Source: Adiantum capillus-veneris (Eukaryota; Streptophyta; Polypodiopsida; Polypodiales; Pteridaceae). From it: a stretch of DNA of 62,000 nucleotides. The DNA lies in contig CM043962.1 in NCBI GenBank assembly GCA_014529385.2, positions 90,565,180 to 90,627,179 on the forward strand, in the 5' to 3' direction. A program made the translations under genes and the position numbers. The notes below the pieces were generated by a model. That model made no database searches. It was given only the letters and a program-made list of their open reading frames with translations, and was not told the origin of the DNA. Within the stretch, counting starts at the first letter, position 1. Every line of letters begins with the position of its first letter. Shown in pieces: positions 32,279 to 43,589 of this stretch.

Positions 32279-32323
32279 CATGGATTTTATAATGCATTTG
32301 CCACGAACTTTGAATGGAAATGA

Positions 32324-32493
32324 TGAAACCGGCCCGTAGGGCGGTGGACGTTAGCTTTCACCCGATTCTAACACTTGACTTTACGACACAAAGCAATGAC
32401 TTAAAAGGAACCTGTAAGAAAATGACTGTAACTTAGATTGGAATTACACTTCAAGACAAAGTCACGACTAGGAAGCCAGAATGCTCCCAAGCT
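32324..32493 (-). repeat. G2 left terminal repeat (3' LTR)
   Basis: About 170 bp. It matches 42175-42309 but has two extra segments (CTAACACTTGACTTTACGACAC and AGAAAATGACTGT-like). Confidence 0.7.
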
Positions 32494-33845
32494 GAAAGTG
32501 TCGCATATGCTTTTCCGATAGCTTTGACTGTGTTAGAAAGTATCGCAAGGTCTGATGATCCGTTTGGACAACAAAATCAACACCTAGTAGGTAGTGTTTC
32601 CAACTTAAGAGCGCATGAATCACAGCCAGTGACTCTTTTTCATAGACCTCCGTGGGCATCTCTGGCCCTTGCAAGATTCTGCTCTCATAGGCTACTACCC
32701 TACCATCTTGCATTAGCACTGCACCAATGCCACTGCCACAAGCGTCACACTGGACCACCTACGACTTCCTGAGATCTGACAAAACAATGACTGGATTTGA
32801 AGTCATCTTTTCCTTTAAGAGATTAAAAGCTGAAATCTCTTTTTGGGTCCATTTGAGAGTGACCTCTTTCTTTTGCAAAGCATGTAAAGGTGAAGCAATC
32901 TCTGCAAAGTTGCGAATGAATCTTTTGTAGTAAGAACATAGCCCTAAGAAGCTACGGACATCATGCACAGTCCTTAAAGCTGGCCATGTCTTGATTGCTT
33001 CTACCTCCGCAGGATCCATTCGGACACCATCTTTTGACACAATGTGTCCGAGAAAATGGATCTCTTCCAAGAAGAACTGGTTTTTCTTGCCATTGATGAG
33101 CAATCTGTTCCTGCGCAGGTCTTCGAACACAATGGTCAAGTGATGCCTATGCTCCTCTTCATTCTTCGAGTAGACTATCATGTCATCAAAGAATGTGCCA
33201 ACAAAGTTCTGATATGGACGGAATCCATCATCCTATTGAACGTAGCAGGAGCATTCGTAAGACCAAATGGCATCACTAAGAACTTGTAGAGACCAAATGT
33301 CGTTCTAAATGCAGTCTTGTGCACATCCTCAAGCCTAATTCGAATCTGATGGTACCCACTTTTAAGGTCGATCCTGCTGAAAATCGCCGCACCCTCTAGA
33401 CGGTCAAGAACATCAATAATTCTTGGAATAGGAAACCTATTCTTGATGGTATTCTTATTCAACGCACGGTAGTCAATACACATGCGCCACGAGCCATCCT
33501 TTTTTTGTACTAAGAGCAATAGGTTGACGAGCTAGGCTGAATCAGCCCTCTCTCTAAGAGCTCCTCGACTTGGCTCATAATCTCTTTCCGCTGCGCCTCA
33601 CTAACCCTATACAGTGGCCTATTTGGTGGGCTACAACCTGGCACCAAATCAATCGCATGATCCTTGGGCCTCTCCGGCGGTAGTTGAGACGGTAATGAAT
33701 CAGAAAAACAACCATTAAACTTTTGCAACAATGCTAACCTGTCTTTATCTAACATAGATAAATTTGACTGACAACTATCTGAAACATCACGTACAAAAAC
33801 TAAGTACGCAGAAAGGTGATTCTTTATTAGCAGAAGCAGATACAA
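32468..33845 (-). pseudogene. G2 reverse transcriptase and RNase H, frameshifted
   Basis: Pieces in three frames: 33510-33845 (LPPERPKDHAIDLVPG, then [15 protein letters not shown]), 33178-33519 ([48 protein letters not shown]) and 32759-33181 (the catalytic loop FFDDM with YSKN, HFLGHIVSKDGV, VRSFLGLCSYYKRFI). RNase H follows after a stop (DACGSGIGAVLMQ, TDHQTLRYFL) and ends at the terminal repeat. At least two frameshifts and one stop. Confidence 0.88.
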
Positions 33846-33912
33846 TAGGGACTGACTCTCCTTTTAGCTTTACATCCAAGATGTGAGTTTTGCCCCTATG
33901 TTGTACAATGAT

Positions 33913-34263
33913 CTATTTGTTGTAGGCATCCAAGACTCCATGCACTCGGAACATCCACGTGATCCCCAAGAAGGCATCACATCCTTCCAGGGGTATGATG
34001 TAGAACTCTTCTGTGTCCACATACGACTGAATATGCAGACGCAACTTTCCAATGATGGGAGTGATGCACTCTGAGTGGCCAAGACATGCCAATCTTGCCT
34101 CTGCGGTGTACCTCATCTCTTCAGTTCGGTTCGCTTTGGCACCTGGATCAAAGAAGATGAGTGCCATCTGGTCTCTAACTTTACCCCACGCTCTGCATAA
34201 CTCACTGGCATCTGTACTAGGCCTGTCGCCCAACATGTCTGCCATTAAACCTGCAGAGGGCAT
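33913..34263 (-). pseudogene. G2 aspartic protease segment
   Basis: Open frame with ALIFFDPGAKANRT, where FDPGA stands in the D-S/T-G position (a Pro variant also seen in G4 and G5 here), and the C-terminal IIPLEGCDAFLGITW, matching retropepsin ...LLG..W. Separated from gag and RT by stops. Confidence 0.75.
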
Positions 34264-34324
34264 AGGCTCTTTCCTTTCCTGTCCTCTTTGTCATCTGAGT
34301 CAGCTGGCCTTTTCTTTTATGGAC

Positions 34325-34968
34325 AATCGGCTGCAAAATGACCAGTCTGCTCGCATATAAAGCACTTGTTTTCAGCCATTAAGACCTTCTTTTCCTCGGC
34401 GTCTTACGCATAAAAGGCTTCCTTTTCTGCTTCTTTGCCTGCGCTCCAGAAGTCTCGGCTCGCTGGCCCTTGGGACGCTTCAGGAGCCGCTTTCATAAAG
34501 GGCTGCTTTGCTGATTTTTCTTGGGCTGGCCCCCTTTCTGGCTGCCTTGGAATCCACTATCTTCTCCCTTGAGCAAGTTGTTTCCAATGTCGGCAACCTC
34601 CATAAGCTGGGTGAGAGTGGCCACGCGATTCTTTGTGCAATAATTCCGGAGCCCTTTAGGCAACCCACAGCAGTACTTCTCAATCTGCTCTGTCAAAGGC
34701 ACAAACCTTTAGGAAGTCATTGACAGCAACGCTTTTGTAAACTTCCTGTTGTACTCTTGCAGACAAGTAGCTGTAGAGAGTTGGTGCCAACTTGTCATGA
34801 CGTCGGCTTCAAATTCATTTGACAGCCACACAGATGCAAACATTCGCTTGAAGTAAACCCATGTGGCGGATGCTTGTTCTTGCATTAGTAGTGTAGTGAC
34901 ATGTGGCACCCCAAACTCGCCTTGATTGCTTTGAAAGCCTTGTTGCATGCCAATGTTACCATACATGG
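34325..34968 (-). pseudogene. G2 gag, middle and C-terminal part with zinc knuckle
   Basis: From the insertion point the frame 34709-34968 reads a retrotransposon gag domain (WVYFKRMFASVWLSNEFEAD, LQEYNRKF). After a shift, 34493-34702 reads IEKYCCGLPKGLRNY. Further frames give the zinc knuckle CFICEQTGHFAADC at about 34327-34368. The N-terminal part lies at 41442-42077, beyond G1. Confidence 0.82.
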
Positions 34969-35505
34969 TGTCACAAAGTGATGACGTGGCGGACAACAGA
35001 AACCCTAATTTTTGCCAGAAACCCTAATTTCCGGTAATCGTGGAGGCGGATTATTATTATTATTATTATTATTATTTTTGGGAAAATGATGAGCGACGCA
35101 AATTTCGCTTTTTCTCTACTTAAATGACAAAGAGAGAGAGAATGCTTTTGCTTTCATGTTTTGACTCTCTGTGAGAGAGAGAGAGCAATTGCTTTTGATT
35201 TAAAGCTTTTGGGGCTCTGCTTTTGGGCATCCCTTGTAACCTTTAAATTAGTGGTGAGAGCCTCACTTCTCAGGGCATCTGGACGCAGAGTCTGAGAGTG
35301 AAACCCTAACCGCTCTCTTGTACTTTGATGATTGATTAATATAAAAAGAAATACCGAAAGGGGCGCCAGTCTTTGGGGCCAATATCTCTAGGCACGGAAC
35401 TCCGCCGGGCCAGTGCAAATCTATTGTGATCTGTGAATTGTTTTGAAGTGGTTATTTGGTGCTGTCGCAGTTGATTCTTGACTTGGAGTGTCCAAGTCTG
35501 TTACG
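34969..35505 (+). repeat. G1 5' LTR
   Basis: 537 bp, TGTCACAAAGTGATGACGTG to GTCTGTTACG (the 3' LTR ends TTACA). Contains an (ATT)n run at 35050-35076 where the 3' LTR has poly-T, and lacks a ~30-bp duplicated AAACCCTAA segment present there. Confidence 0.92.
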
Positions 35506-35506
35506 G

Positions 35507-35518
35507 TGGTATCAGAGC
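35507..35518 (+). promoter_or_regulatory. G1 primer binding site (tRNA-Met type)
   Basis: TGGTATCAGAGC one base after the 5' LTR. Confidence 0.9.
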
Positions 35519-35576
35519 ACGGCCGATTTCTCTTCTACGGGAAATCCGATCCCCGAATTTTTTTTCCGCGGCACCT

Positions 35577-37134
35577 ATGGCTTCAGGCAATGATCAGTCG
35601 ACTCCCTCTGCATCTGGAGATGCGGGTTGGGATCACAACGAAGATTCAGGCAGAGAGTATGGCCCGCCTTGGCCTACTTAGGCGGAGCGGCGAGAGATAG
35701 AGCGTCGCCAGTTGATCAGCGATGCAACAAAGATGATGCTCAATTTTGCCAAGGACCCGAAGATGGCAAAATATATGAACCAGACCTCTTTGGAAGAGGT
35801 ACAGACGGAGTGGCAGAGAACCACAACACCACTCCCGAAACCCGCTCTCAAGAAACCTTCTGCCTCCAAGAAATATACGGAGAAGGAATTGGAGAACGTG
35901 GTTGATGCACGGATTGCTCAGCTTTTTGACACGCAAAAGAAAGCCAAAAAGCACGGCAAAAAGCAGAAGAAAGGCACTGACTTCCCGGGATATTTAGGTC
36001 GTCTGTCGACATTTGACAAGGCAAAGAAATTGAAGAAGCACGTCAAGTTTGAAGACCTACCCAGTTCTTCTTCTTCTTCTTCTGACAGTTCTTCTAGCTC
36101 CTCGGATTCGAGCGAAGAAGACAGAAAAGGTAAAAAGCGAAGCAAGAAGCAACGCTTTGGAAAGGGCAAGAGAAAGGCAAAGAAGGCTAAATCTCGCCCA
36201 GAGACTGACAGTTCTACTGAGGACTCGTCTACAGACAGCTCAGATTCCGATGACGGAAAGTTTTATGCGAACAAGAAGAATTTTTACAAAGCCAACCAGT
36301 ATGACTTTCTCGAAGATAAAAGCAAGAAAGTTCGAGAGTTTAAGGAAGGTGGCCACTCGATCAAGTTTGATACTTTTCAGGATACTCAGATGCTTCGAAG
36401 GCTTTGTCTTTTATACAGCAGTTTGACATCGCTTTCGCGGGAGGACGCTATTCAAAGCACTCCAAGATTCGGAGAGCTGCCTCTTACTCTAAGGGGAATG
36501 CTCGTACTTGGTGGTCCACGCTTCTATTAAGCAAGACTGTGCCAGTTACATGGCTGAAATTCAAGAGGCTTTTTATTTCTTCTTGGTTGACTCAAGAGTT
36601 TGAGCGAGATATACGAGCTGCTTGGAACCATCTTCGGATGACCAAGAAAGATACAATCAATGCTTATTGTGAAAGATTCTGGAGCTTTTTTCTACCCGCC
36701 TCTTCATTCAAGAAGATCTCGTTCAGAGAACAGATTGAGCGGTTTACCTTGGGTCTACCTACAGAGATCACTGCTTGGAATAGAAGTCAGCTTCTATTCA
36801 GGAGTTGATGAGTCGTGCGAAGCGGGGCTTTGCCATTCACTCTGGCAGTTTGACCTACCCCACAGATAAGGCCATGACACAACGAGCCGAACAGACTTCT
36901 AGGAATGAACGTAGAAAGAAAAAGAGCAACCCAGAGAAAAAGGATGCACAACCCAAGCTTACTCCTGAGGAGAGAGCTCGCTTCATCAGAGAGGGGAAGT
37001 GCTTTGGATGCGGGGAACATGGACATATTTCCACGAAGTGCCCTGATACGGCACAGAAAGGACAGAATGATAAAAACGACGACAGGTTTGAGAGTTCGAG
37101 AGCAGCTGAGGAATGTGGCAGAAAAGGCCGATAG
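35577..37134 (+). pseudogene. G1 gag with Ser/Lys-rich linker and zinc knuckle
   Basis: ATG 35577 opens MASGNDQSTPSASGD; a TAG at 35679 interrupts, and the same frame continues to 36389. It is Lys-rich, then has a Ser/Asp/Glu stretch (36065-36120). After a shift near 36392 the gag core follows (WSTLLLSKTVPVTWLKFKRL, WLTQEFERDIRAAWNHL, FREQIERFTLGLP). After another shift near 36790 a basic segment and the zinc knuckle CFGCGEHGHISTKC (about 37003-37044) appear. Gag forms the particle and packages RNA; this copy cannot be translated whole. Confidence 0.88.
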
Positions 37135-37524
37135 AAAAGCAGAACTGGTACCACATGGCGTGGGACCTGCACCGAATCTAATGAATGAAAGTACAAACTT
37201 TGCCGCTTTCGGGGCAAAGTGAAGGATCAGGAAGCTCTTTTGAAGGAGCCAAGGCCAACTTCTTTTCACTTGGAATTGACGGCTCGATTTGGAACTACGC
37301 CCGATAGACTGACGCCACAGGCGGAGGTAGTTCGACTGGCACCCGGATGGGATGTTGCCATTACATCGAGCATTGGCAAACTTTGTTTGCAATGGCAGGG
37401 GTGTTCAGGCCACGCGAGTGATGTTCTACTCGGGATCCCTTGGTATCACAAGAACTACGCCGTGGTTGACTACCGGGCCGAGAAAGCGACTTTGGTAAAT
37501 GAAGGGCTTAGAGATTGTACTTGA
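37135..37524 (+). pseudogene. G1 protease segment, active site destroyed
   Basis: The C-terminal half is clear (LAPGWDVAITSSIGKLCLQW, VLLGIPWYHKNYAVVDY). Where the family, and the G2, G4 and G5 copies, have FDPG(A/S), the sequence around 37230-37250 reads CTTTTGAAGGAGCC, so the Asp-Pro codons are lost through a small deletion and the frame shifts. Confidence 0.75.
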
Positions 37525-37639
37525 TGAACTTCAGTTTTCTTACTCATTCTTTTGGGAGAACTAAACGATGGATAAAAGTTGAATATGTTTTGACCTGAAG
37601 AAAAGAACGCCAAGATTTTTTTCTCCACGCTCATGCCGA

Positions 37640-38930
37640 TTGCTTTTGAGAGGGCCCGAAGATCATACCATTGATCTGATATTTGGAAGCACGCCACCGA
37701 ATCGGCCACCTTATCGTGCGAGCCGAGTACAGAATGAAAAGATTATGAACTCAGTGAAAGACCTCTTGGAAAAGGGTCTTGTCCAGCCTAGTACTTCACC
37801 GTATTGCTCTCCAGTGTTGTTGGTTTTGAAGAAAGACGGATCTTGGAGAATGTGCATCGATTATAGCACTCTCAACGAAATCACCATCAAGAACAGATTT
37901 CCGATTCCTAGGATCGATGATATACTCGACATGTTACAGGGATCCTCGTGCTTTATCAGGATTGACTTGAAGAGTGGATATCATCAGATCAGGATAGCGC
38001 CAGGAGATGTCTACAAGATAGCTTTTCGGACGACTTTTGGGTTATTTGAGTTTTTGGTGATGCCTTTTGGCTTAACCAATGCTCCTGCGACATTTAACCG
38101 GATGATGGATAGGATTTTTCGAGAGTACAGGCTATTTGTTGGCACTTTTTTTGACGACATCATTGTTTTCTCGAAGAATGAGGCAGAACACAAAGATCAT
38201 CTGCTTCAAGTCTTTCAAGCATTACGAGATCACACATTAGTAATTAATGCTAAGAAAAGTGAATTTTTCCTACCAGAGATACATTTTTTGGGACACATTG
38301 TGACAACAGCAGGAGTGCAAATGAACCCAGCCAAGATAGAGACTATCCGTGATTGGCCCGATTTGAGGAATGTCCATGAAGTTCGAAGCTTCTTGGGACT
38401 GTGTTCGTACTACAGGCGGTTCATACGAAAGTTTGCAGAGGTTGCTTCCCCTTTGCATACCTTGACACAGAAAGGAGTACCTTTTTCGTGGGGACCCAGA
38501 GAGGTGACTGCCTTTCGGATATTGAAAGAGAAATTGACTACGGGACCTATTTTGACTTTGCCGGACTTGCAGAAGTCATTTGAAGTATATTGGATGCTTG
38601 TGGTCGTAGTCTGGGTGCGGTCTTGATGCAAGAAGGCCATGTCATAGCTTACGAGAACCGTTTGTTCTCTAGGTCGGAGATGACAGCACAGATCTATGGG
38701 AAAGAGCTTTTGGCGGTTATCCATGCTCTTACTCAGTGGCGGCATTACCTACTCGGAGCGGATTTTACTGTCTTTACAGACCATCAGAGTTTGCGCTACT
38801 TCTTCTCACAGAAGTAGCTTTCGGAAAAGCAGATGCGGTGGGCGAACATCTCGTCACAGTTCCACTTCTAGATTGTCCATGTGCAGGGACAGAAGAATGT
38901 GGTGGCAGATGCTTTGTCTCGAAAACCGTT
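37640..38930 (+). pseudogene. G1 reverse transcriptase and RNase H
   Basis: A 328-codon frame covers [64 protein letters not shown], the catalytic FFDDIIVFS, then HFLGHIVTTAGVQM and FLGLCSYYRRFIRKF. A shift near 38588 leads to RNase H (DACGRSLGAVLMQEGHVIAYE, TDHQSLRYFFSQK), broken by TAG 38815 and TAG 38869 before VVADALSRK. RT itself appears intact. Confidence 0.9.
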
Positions 38931-38939
38931 GGTTCTGGC

Positions 38940-39880
38940 TATTTCGAGGATATGGTCGATCAGTGTGCCACAGATACAGATTTTGCAGATATTTTCACAC
39001 GGATACGGGATGGGGAGATAGTAGCTGGATACTCCCTTCGGGAAGGCTACTTGATGAAAAAGACTATGTTGCGCGTTACACAGCCGTCGAGGGAAAAGGT
39101 TATGACTGATTGCCATTGTCCACCTTTTATGGGTCACCGCGGCATTGCTACCACCATGAAAGGGGTAGAGAGAGATTTCTTTTGGCGGAGACTTAAGAAG
39201 GATGTGGGAGAGTTTGTGCGCAGTTGCTTGGTATGCCAGAAGGTCAAGTTTGACAGGCATAAGGCACAGGGATTGTTACAGCCTTTACCCATAACCACCT
39301 GCCCCTGGGAAAATATTGAAATGGATTTTATTTTTTTTGATCTCCCGAGAATATAGAATGATCACGATGATTTTCCGATTACATGGCACGCCTGAGACGA
39401 TTGTCTCCGACAGAGACCCCAGATTTATGAGTTTGTTTTGGAAGGCAATTTGGGAGAACATTGGCACGCGGTTTCAGTTCTCGTCATCGTTCCACTTGCA
39501 GACTGACGGGCAATTTGAGATTGCCAATTCAGTGATTTTAGATTTATTGAAGTCTTGTATCTCGCATCAGAAGACTCAATGGGAAAAGAACTTACCTTTG
39601 GTGGAATTTGCCTACAATAACACGATACACTCTTCGACGGGGAAGACGCCATGTGAGATTGTTGAAACTGTTGCGAAGGTTCCATCCTTCCTGAGCACGA
39701 AAGATTAGAAATTTGAAGCGGATGAATATTCGCGAGATTTGGATACGGCTTTTGCCAAGGTTCGCGAGACTTTGCAGGAGTCTCAAGAACGACAGAAAAA
39801 GGCAGCGGATCGTCATCGTCGCGACTGGAAACTGAAGGAGGATGATTGGGTGCTCTTACTTTTGAGAAGGCACGCCTAAG
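38940..39880 (+). pseudogene. G1 integrase with internal deletion of the first catalytic Asp region
   Basis: The zinc-binding part is clear (GHRGIATTMKGVERDFFWRR, VRSCLVCQKVK). After PWENIEMDF the frame breaks. About eight codons later FRLHGTPETIVSDRDPRF begins, so the ~60-residue stretch with the first Asp (VDRFSK-type) is missing. The second Asp and the Glu block (LQTDGQFEIAN) remain. A TAG at 39706 precedes the C-terminal part. Confidence 0.85.
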
Positions 39881-39977
39881 AAAGAAAAAGGGAAAGGAGA
39901 GGCTTTTTCCAAAGCTTAGTATGTGATACTACGGACCTTTCCAGATTACTGACAAGAGAAATGATGTCTCCTTCCGA

Positions 39978-40277
39978 TTGAAACTGCCAGATACTTGGAG
40001 GATTCACAATTCATTGCATGTGAGTCTCTTGAAACCTGTTAAGGGTGATGTGCCTGATGATGGGGAGCCTGATGAGCAACCCAAAGTGGAAGAAAACGAG
40101 GAGATCCTTGTTCCTGAACAGATTTTGGCACAAAATGATACGAAGAAAGGTAAAGTCCGAAGGCGGTTCTTGGTTAAGTTCAAGAACTTTCCTGCGTTTG
40201 ATGCGAAGTGGATGGAGGAGGAGGACCTAGCAGATACTCCTCGGATTATGAAACTTTACCTCGATGTTTTGGTTTAG
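39978..40277 (+). pseudogene. G1 integrase C-terminus with chromodomain-like segment
   Basis: 99 codons: LPDTWRIHNSLHVSLLKP (the GPF/Y-type region end), an acidic linker, then VPEQILAQND...RRRFLVKFKNFP and DAKWMEEEDL. This is the chromodomain layout known to target chromoviruses to heterochromatin. The aromatic cage is only partly recognisable. Confidence 0.7.
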
Positions 40278-40870
40278 CATAGTCTACTCCAAACGGAACC
40301 CAGAATTCAGCTTGGCCGGAGATTTGGTGCAGTGGGATGCACAAGAGGGGAGTCACTCCACTCCTTTGTCAACAGATGCCTCGATTTTGATACTAAAGTC
40401 ACTGATATCTCTTTGAGCTTCAGGGATACTGAGAGCTGACAGTATTCTGCTGGATGACTTTATGAAATGGAATTCATGATTATGATACTGATTTGTTCTT
40501 GACTTCTTGTGAGTGCAGGAACTGATAGCCGAAATGATTGCAGCATTTTGGTCTGATTGATCTCGTATAGACATGGTTGCAATAGGGGTTAGTCAATCAG
40601 ACATCGTTGAGGTCCCGATTGGACCTGGATGTGATTGCTACCTACATTGCCGATAAATCATGGTCTAAGATCCGAATGAATGTTGAATGTCATGTGATGT
40701 CCTGTGATGTCTGGTGATGTTTGGTGATGTGACTGTCGATTTTGTACATGTGCTAGATGTGTGTTCCTAGTACGTAGGTACTAACAGTCAGTGTCTGCTA
40801 AGACGGTTTATGGCTTTTGTCGGTTTTGCAGGCGTAATCGCGGTCGATTACAATGCTTTCAAGAGGGGGG
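40278..40870 (+). other. G1 3' untranslated region and polypurine tract
   Basis: Noncoding. It ends with the purine tract AAGAGGGGGG (40861-40870) directly before the 3' LTR. A decayed copy of its start lies at 44630-44760 in another relic. Confidence 0.7.
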
Positions 40871-40872
40871 TA

Positions 40873-41441
40873 TGTCACAAAGTGATGACGTGGCGGACAA
40901 CAAAAACCCTAATTTCTGCCAGAAACCCTAAAATTCCTGCAAACCCTAATTTTTGCCAGAAACCCTAATTTCCGGAAATCGCGGAGGGGGATAATTATTA
41001 ATTTTTTTTTTTTTGGAAAATGATGAGCGAAGCAAATTTCGCTTTTTCTCTACTTAAATGAGAAAGAGAGAGAGAATGCTTTTGCTTTCATGTTTTGACT
41101 CTCTGTGAGAGAGAGAGAGAGCAATTGCTTTTGATTTGAAGCTTTTGGGGCTCTGCTTTTGGGCATCCCTTGTAACCTTTAAATTAGTGGTGAGGGCCTC
41201 ACTTCTCAGGGCATCTGGACGCAGAGTCTGAGAGTGAAACCCTAACCGCTCTCTTGTACTTTGATGATTGATTAATATAAAAAGAAATACCGAAAGGGGC
41301 GCCAGTCTTTGGGGCCAATATCTCTAGGCACGGAACTCCGCCGGGCGAGTGCAAATCTATTGTGATCTGTGAATTGTTTTGAAGTGGTTATTTGGTGCTG
41401 TCGCAGTTGATTCTTGACTTGGAGTGTCCAAGTCTGTTACA
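40873..41441 (+). repeat. G1 3' LTR
   Basis: 569 bp; ends TGTTACA, followed by the CATGG target duplication. Confidence 0.92.
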
Positions 41442-42077
41442 CATGGGGTTTGGCGTGTATTGCTGGTTTCCAGGCGCATAACCAACCATACTTTGGAACA
41501 TGGATCCACCCCCGAAATACCCAGGATGTACCGTGGGTGGTGGAAAAACCTGATGCATTGCTTGGAGACTGGTTCCCTGTTCATTCAATGCAACATTTTG
41601 ACCCTGAAAGGTGGCGGGCTGAACTGGAAAATCCTGTGGATTAGGAATCCTCACCACTTGTTCATGGACAGAAGGCACCTGTCTAGGAGCCTGACGTGAC
41701 TCCGCAACATGTGAATGCTCCCCGTCCTGTTGAGACGCATGGGAGACGTGGGCTTGAGCCTCAACGGGCTCTGTACGGTGAGGGCGTTCCCTTGCCTGTT
41801 GTGACTTTGATGGTGCTTGCAAATAATCCATAAACCTAGGATTCTGCACCAACTGAGTGAAGACATTCACAGCAGCAACTAATTGTGTCCTGAACGCATC
41901 CTCTTCAAAGTACCCAGTCGTGAACCCTTGAACCTGTTCTCGCTGTGCATTCACACGAACAAAAGGCGTAGACAGTGGCGGTTGTGAACTCTCGTCAACT
42001 TCATGCTGTAAAGGAATAGCCTGTCTAGCCTGGGAATAGGAACCCTCTTCTCTAGCATCGTCTGTCCTGTTAGCCAT
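41442..42077 (-). pseudogene. G2 gag, N-terminal part
   Basis: Minus-strand frame with probable start MANRTDDAREEGSYSQARQ at 42077, then Gln/Pro/His-rich sequence. It reads into the G1 insertion point at TPNPM. The open frame extends upstream into the terminal repeat, but that part is probably untranslated. Interrupted by the 6.5-kb G1 insertion. Confidence 0.8.
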
Positions 42078-42174
42078 AGTGTAATTCCAAGTTCCTGTGC
42101 TTTGTGTCTTCGCTGCAAACCAACCGAGGCTCACTTCTTGCGGAAAAAGGAATCTTGTCCCGACAACGGAACCA

Positions 42175-42309
42175 TGAAACCGGCCCGTAGGGCGGTAGAC
42201 GTTAGCTTTCACCCGATTCAAAGCAATGACTTAAAAGGAACCTGTAACTGAGACTGGAATTACACTTCAAGACAAAAGCACGGCCAGGAAGCTAGAATGC
42301 TCCCAAGCA
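42175..42309 (-). repeat. G2 right terminal repeat (5' LTR)
   Basis: About 135 bp, paired with 32324-32493. On the minus strand it ends ...GGTTTCA and is followed by TGGTTCCGTTGTCGGGACA, a candidate primer site unlike the tRNA-Met type of the other elements. Confidence 0.6.
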
Positions 42310-42408
42310 GACAGCTTTCGGTATTTCTTTATTATCTTTTAGGAATGAGGAATAGACTACAAAAACCAGAGTCCTTGAGACCTTTACGTGTATCCAGCAA
42401 GATGGCAC

Positions 42409-42553
42409 CTGTGCAAGCAAAATTTTGGCAGCATAACGGCCTCAAAGCTTGCCCTGGACAGTCTTCCAAGCTACGAGTAGATATCACCTGTGCAGGTAAA
42501 ATTTTGGCAGCATAACAGCCCCAAAACTTGCCCTGGACAGTTTCCCAAGCTCT
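42409..42553 (+). repeat. two tandem ~78-bp units
   Basis: CACCTGTGCARGYAAAATTT and CTTGCCCTGGACAGT occur in both units (42409 and 42487) beside the G2 right end. Confidence 0.8.
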
Positions 42554-42559
42554 GACTCG

Positions 42560-43589
42560 TTTCCAATAGCATAGACCCCCTGTTTCCTGCGCAAAAACAG
42601 CAATTACAGCACGCTGTAATTACTGGTTTTCTCTCTGTTTTCAGCCCTAAACAACCCCCGAACTGTCTTCTAACAGTGGGGCACTGTTCCCAATGCTCTC
42701 GGCATCAAGATGGCTGCAAAACAGTCCAAATTCAGCGTGTACACAACGCTGAAAACGCACCTGTTTGGTGAGGTTATCACCCTCACTGGTGCCTGCTTTG
42801 GTGCAACAGTTAGCTACACCCATTCCTGTTCAAAGAGGCTCTTGCCTCGGCACAGAAGCATAAATCCCCACAGCTGTACATTGGTCAAATGAGAAGCCCA
42901 CTTGAAGAGCATAACATAACTGCTCGTAGGGGAGAGAGGGCAGTGCGTAACGTGCAGGGCATCACTCCTGGCACCGCACTGTACATAAGAGGGTAAGGAA
43001 GAATTCTATAGATCTTGTACCTGCTGCAATCCACTTAACTGCTGAAAATTGCGCCCCCTTTCCCTTGTAGGCTCGCCCCATCTCTCCCAAACATGGCAAA
43101 TCGCTCACAGAGTGACACCTCGCCCAATTTTCGACTTTGGCCGACTTGGCTAAAAATATATCAATTGGTGCGTCAGTTGACTTGGCAGCAGAGCCATAAA
43201 ATGTTCCCCTTGTCATTCTAGAGCTAATGATGCGAACACTTTTTTTGGTCCAAAATAGGAGTTCCCTAAATTTTAGGAGATGCTTCCATGGCACTCACAT
43301 GGGTCGTCTGACCATCAATCACCACTGGAACCACATTGAAAAATGCAATGTTGGCCAGCTATCAGGTGATTTACACTCATAGTCCTACCGTGGCTAACCT
43401 TAGTCCATTTGTCCAACTTTAGGGCTCACTGGCCGTCCGCCCTAGACTCTCACTGTCCGCCTCACACCATGCAACTTGGGCATTGGCATTTCAATGGGGT
43501 GCTTTAAAACAAGTCAAATAAAATTTCCCCAAAAAGAAATCAACAAGTAAAGTTAGTTGCCACAGACTCGTAACAAATGATGCAATCTG
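42560..43589. other. no recognisable feature
   Basis: Short frames only (such as minus 42962-43294), without motifs. Confidence 0.3.

Larger units (their letters stand above)
34969..41441 (+). mobile_element. Ty3/gypsy chromovirus G1, complete insertion nested in G2
   Basis: LTRs 34969-35505 and 40873-41441 are flanked by the 5-bp duplication CATGG (34964-34968, 41442-41446). A primer site follows the 5' LTR, and GAGGGGGG precedes the 3' LTR. Order is gag, protease, RT, RNase H, integrase, chromodomain. Joining the flanks restores a continuous G2 gag frame (TPNP then MYGNIGMQQGF), which proves the nesting. Coding region degenerate: stops, several frameshifts, a lost protease site and an internal integrase deletion. 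Confidence 0.93.
32324..42309 (-). mobile_element. Ty3/gypsy element G2, split by nested element G1
   Basis: Minus-strand element in two parts (32324-34968 and 41442-42309), with the plus-strand element G1 inserted in its gag gene. Terminal repeats are 32324-32493 and 42175-42309 (TGAAACCGGCCCGTAGGGCGG to ATGCTCCCAAGC). Order from right to left is gag, zinc knuckle, protease, RT, RNase H; integrase and the polypurine tract are missing, since RNase H runs straight into the left repeat. The element is older than G1. Confidence 0.8.

Noticed and set aside
31752-32292. Overlapping frames of ~130 codons on both strands
   Set aside because: They fall in a gypsy LTR and have no motifs.
41414-41699. 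Plus-strand frames over the G1 3' LTR and G2 gag
   Set aside because: Antisense of the G2 gag frame and LTR sequence.
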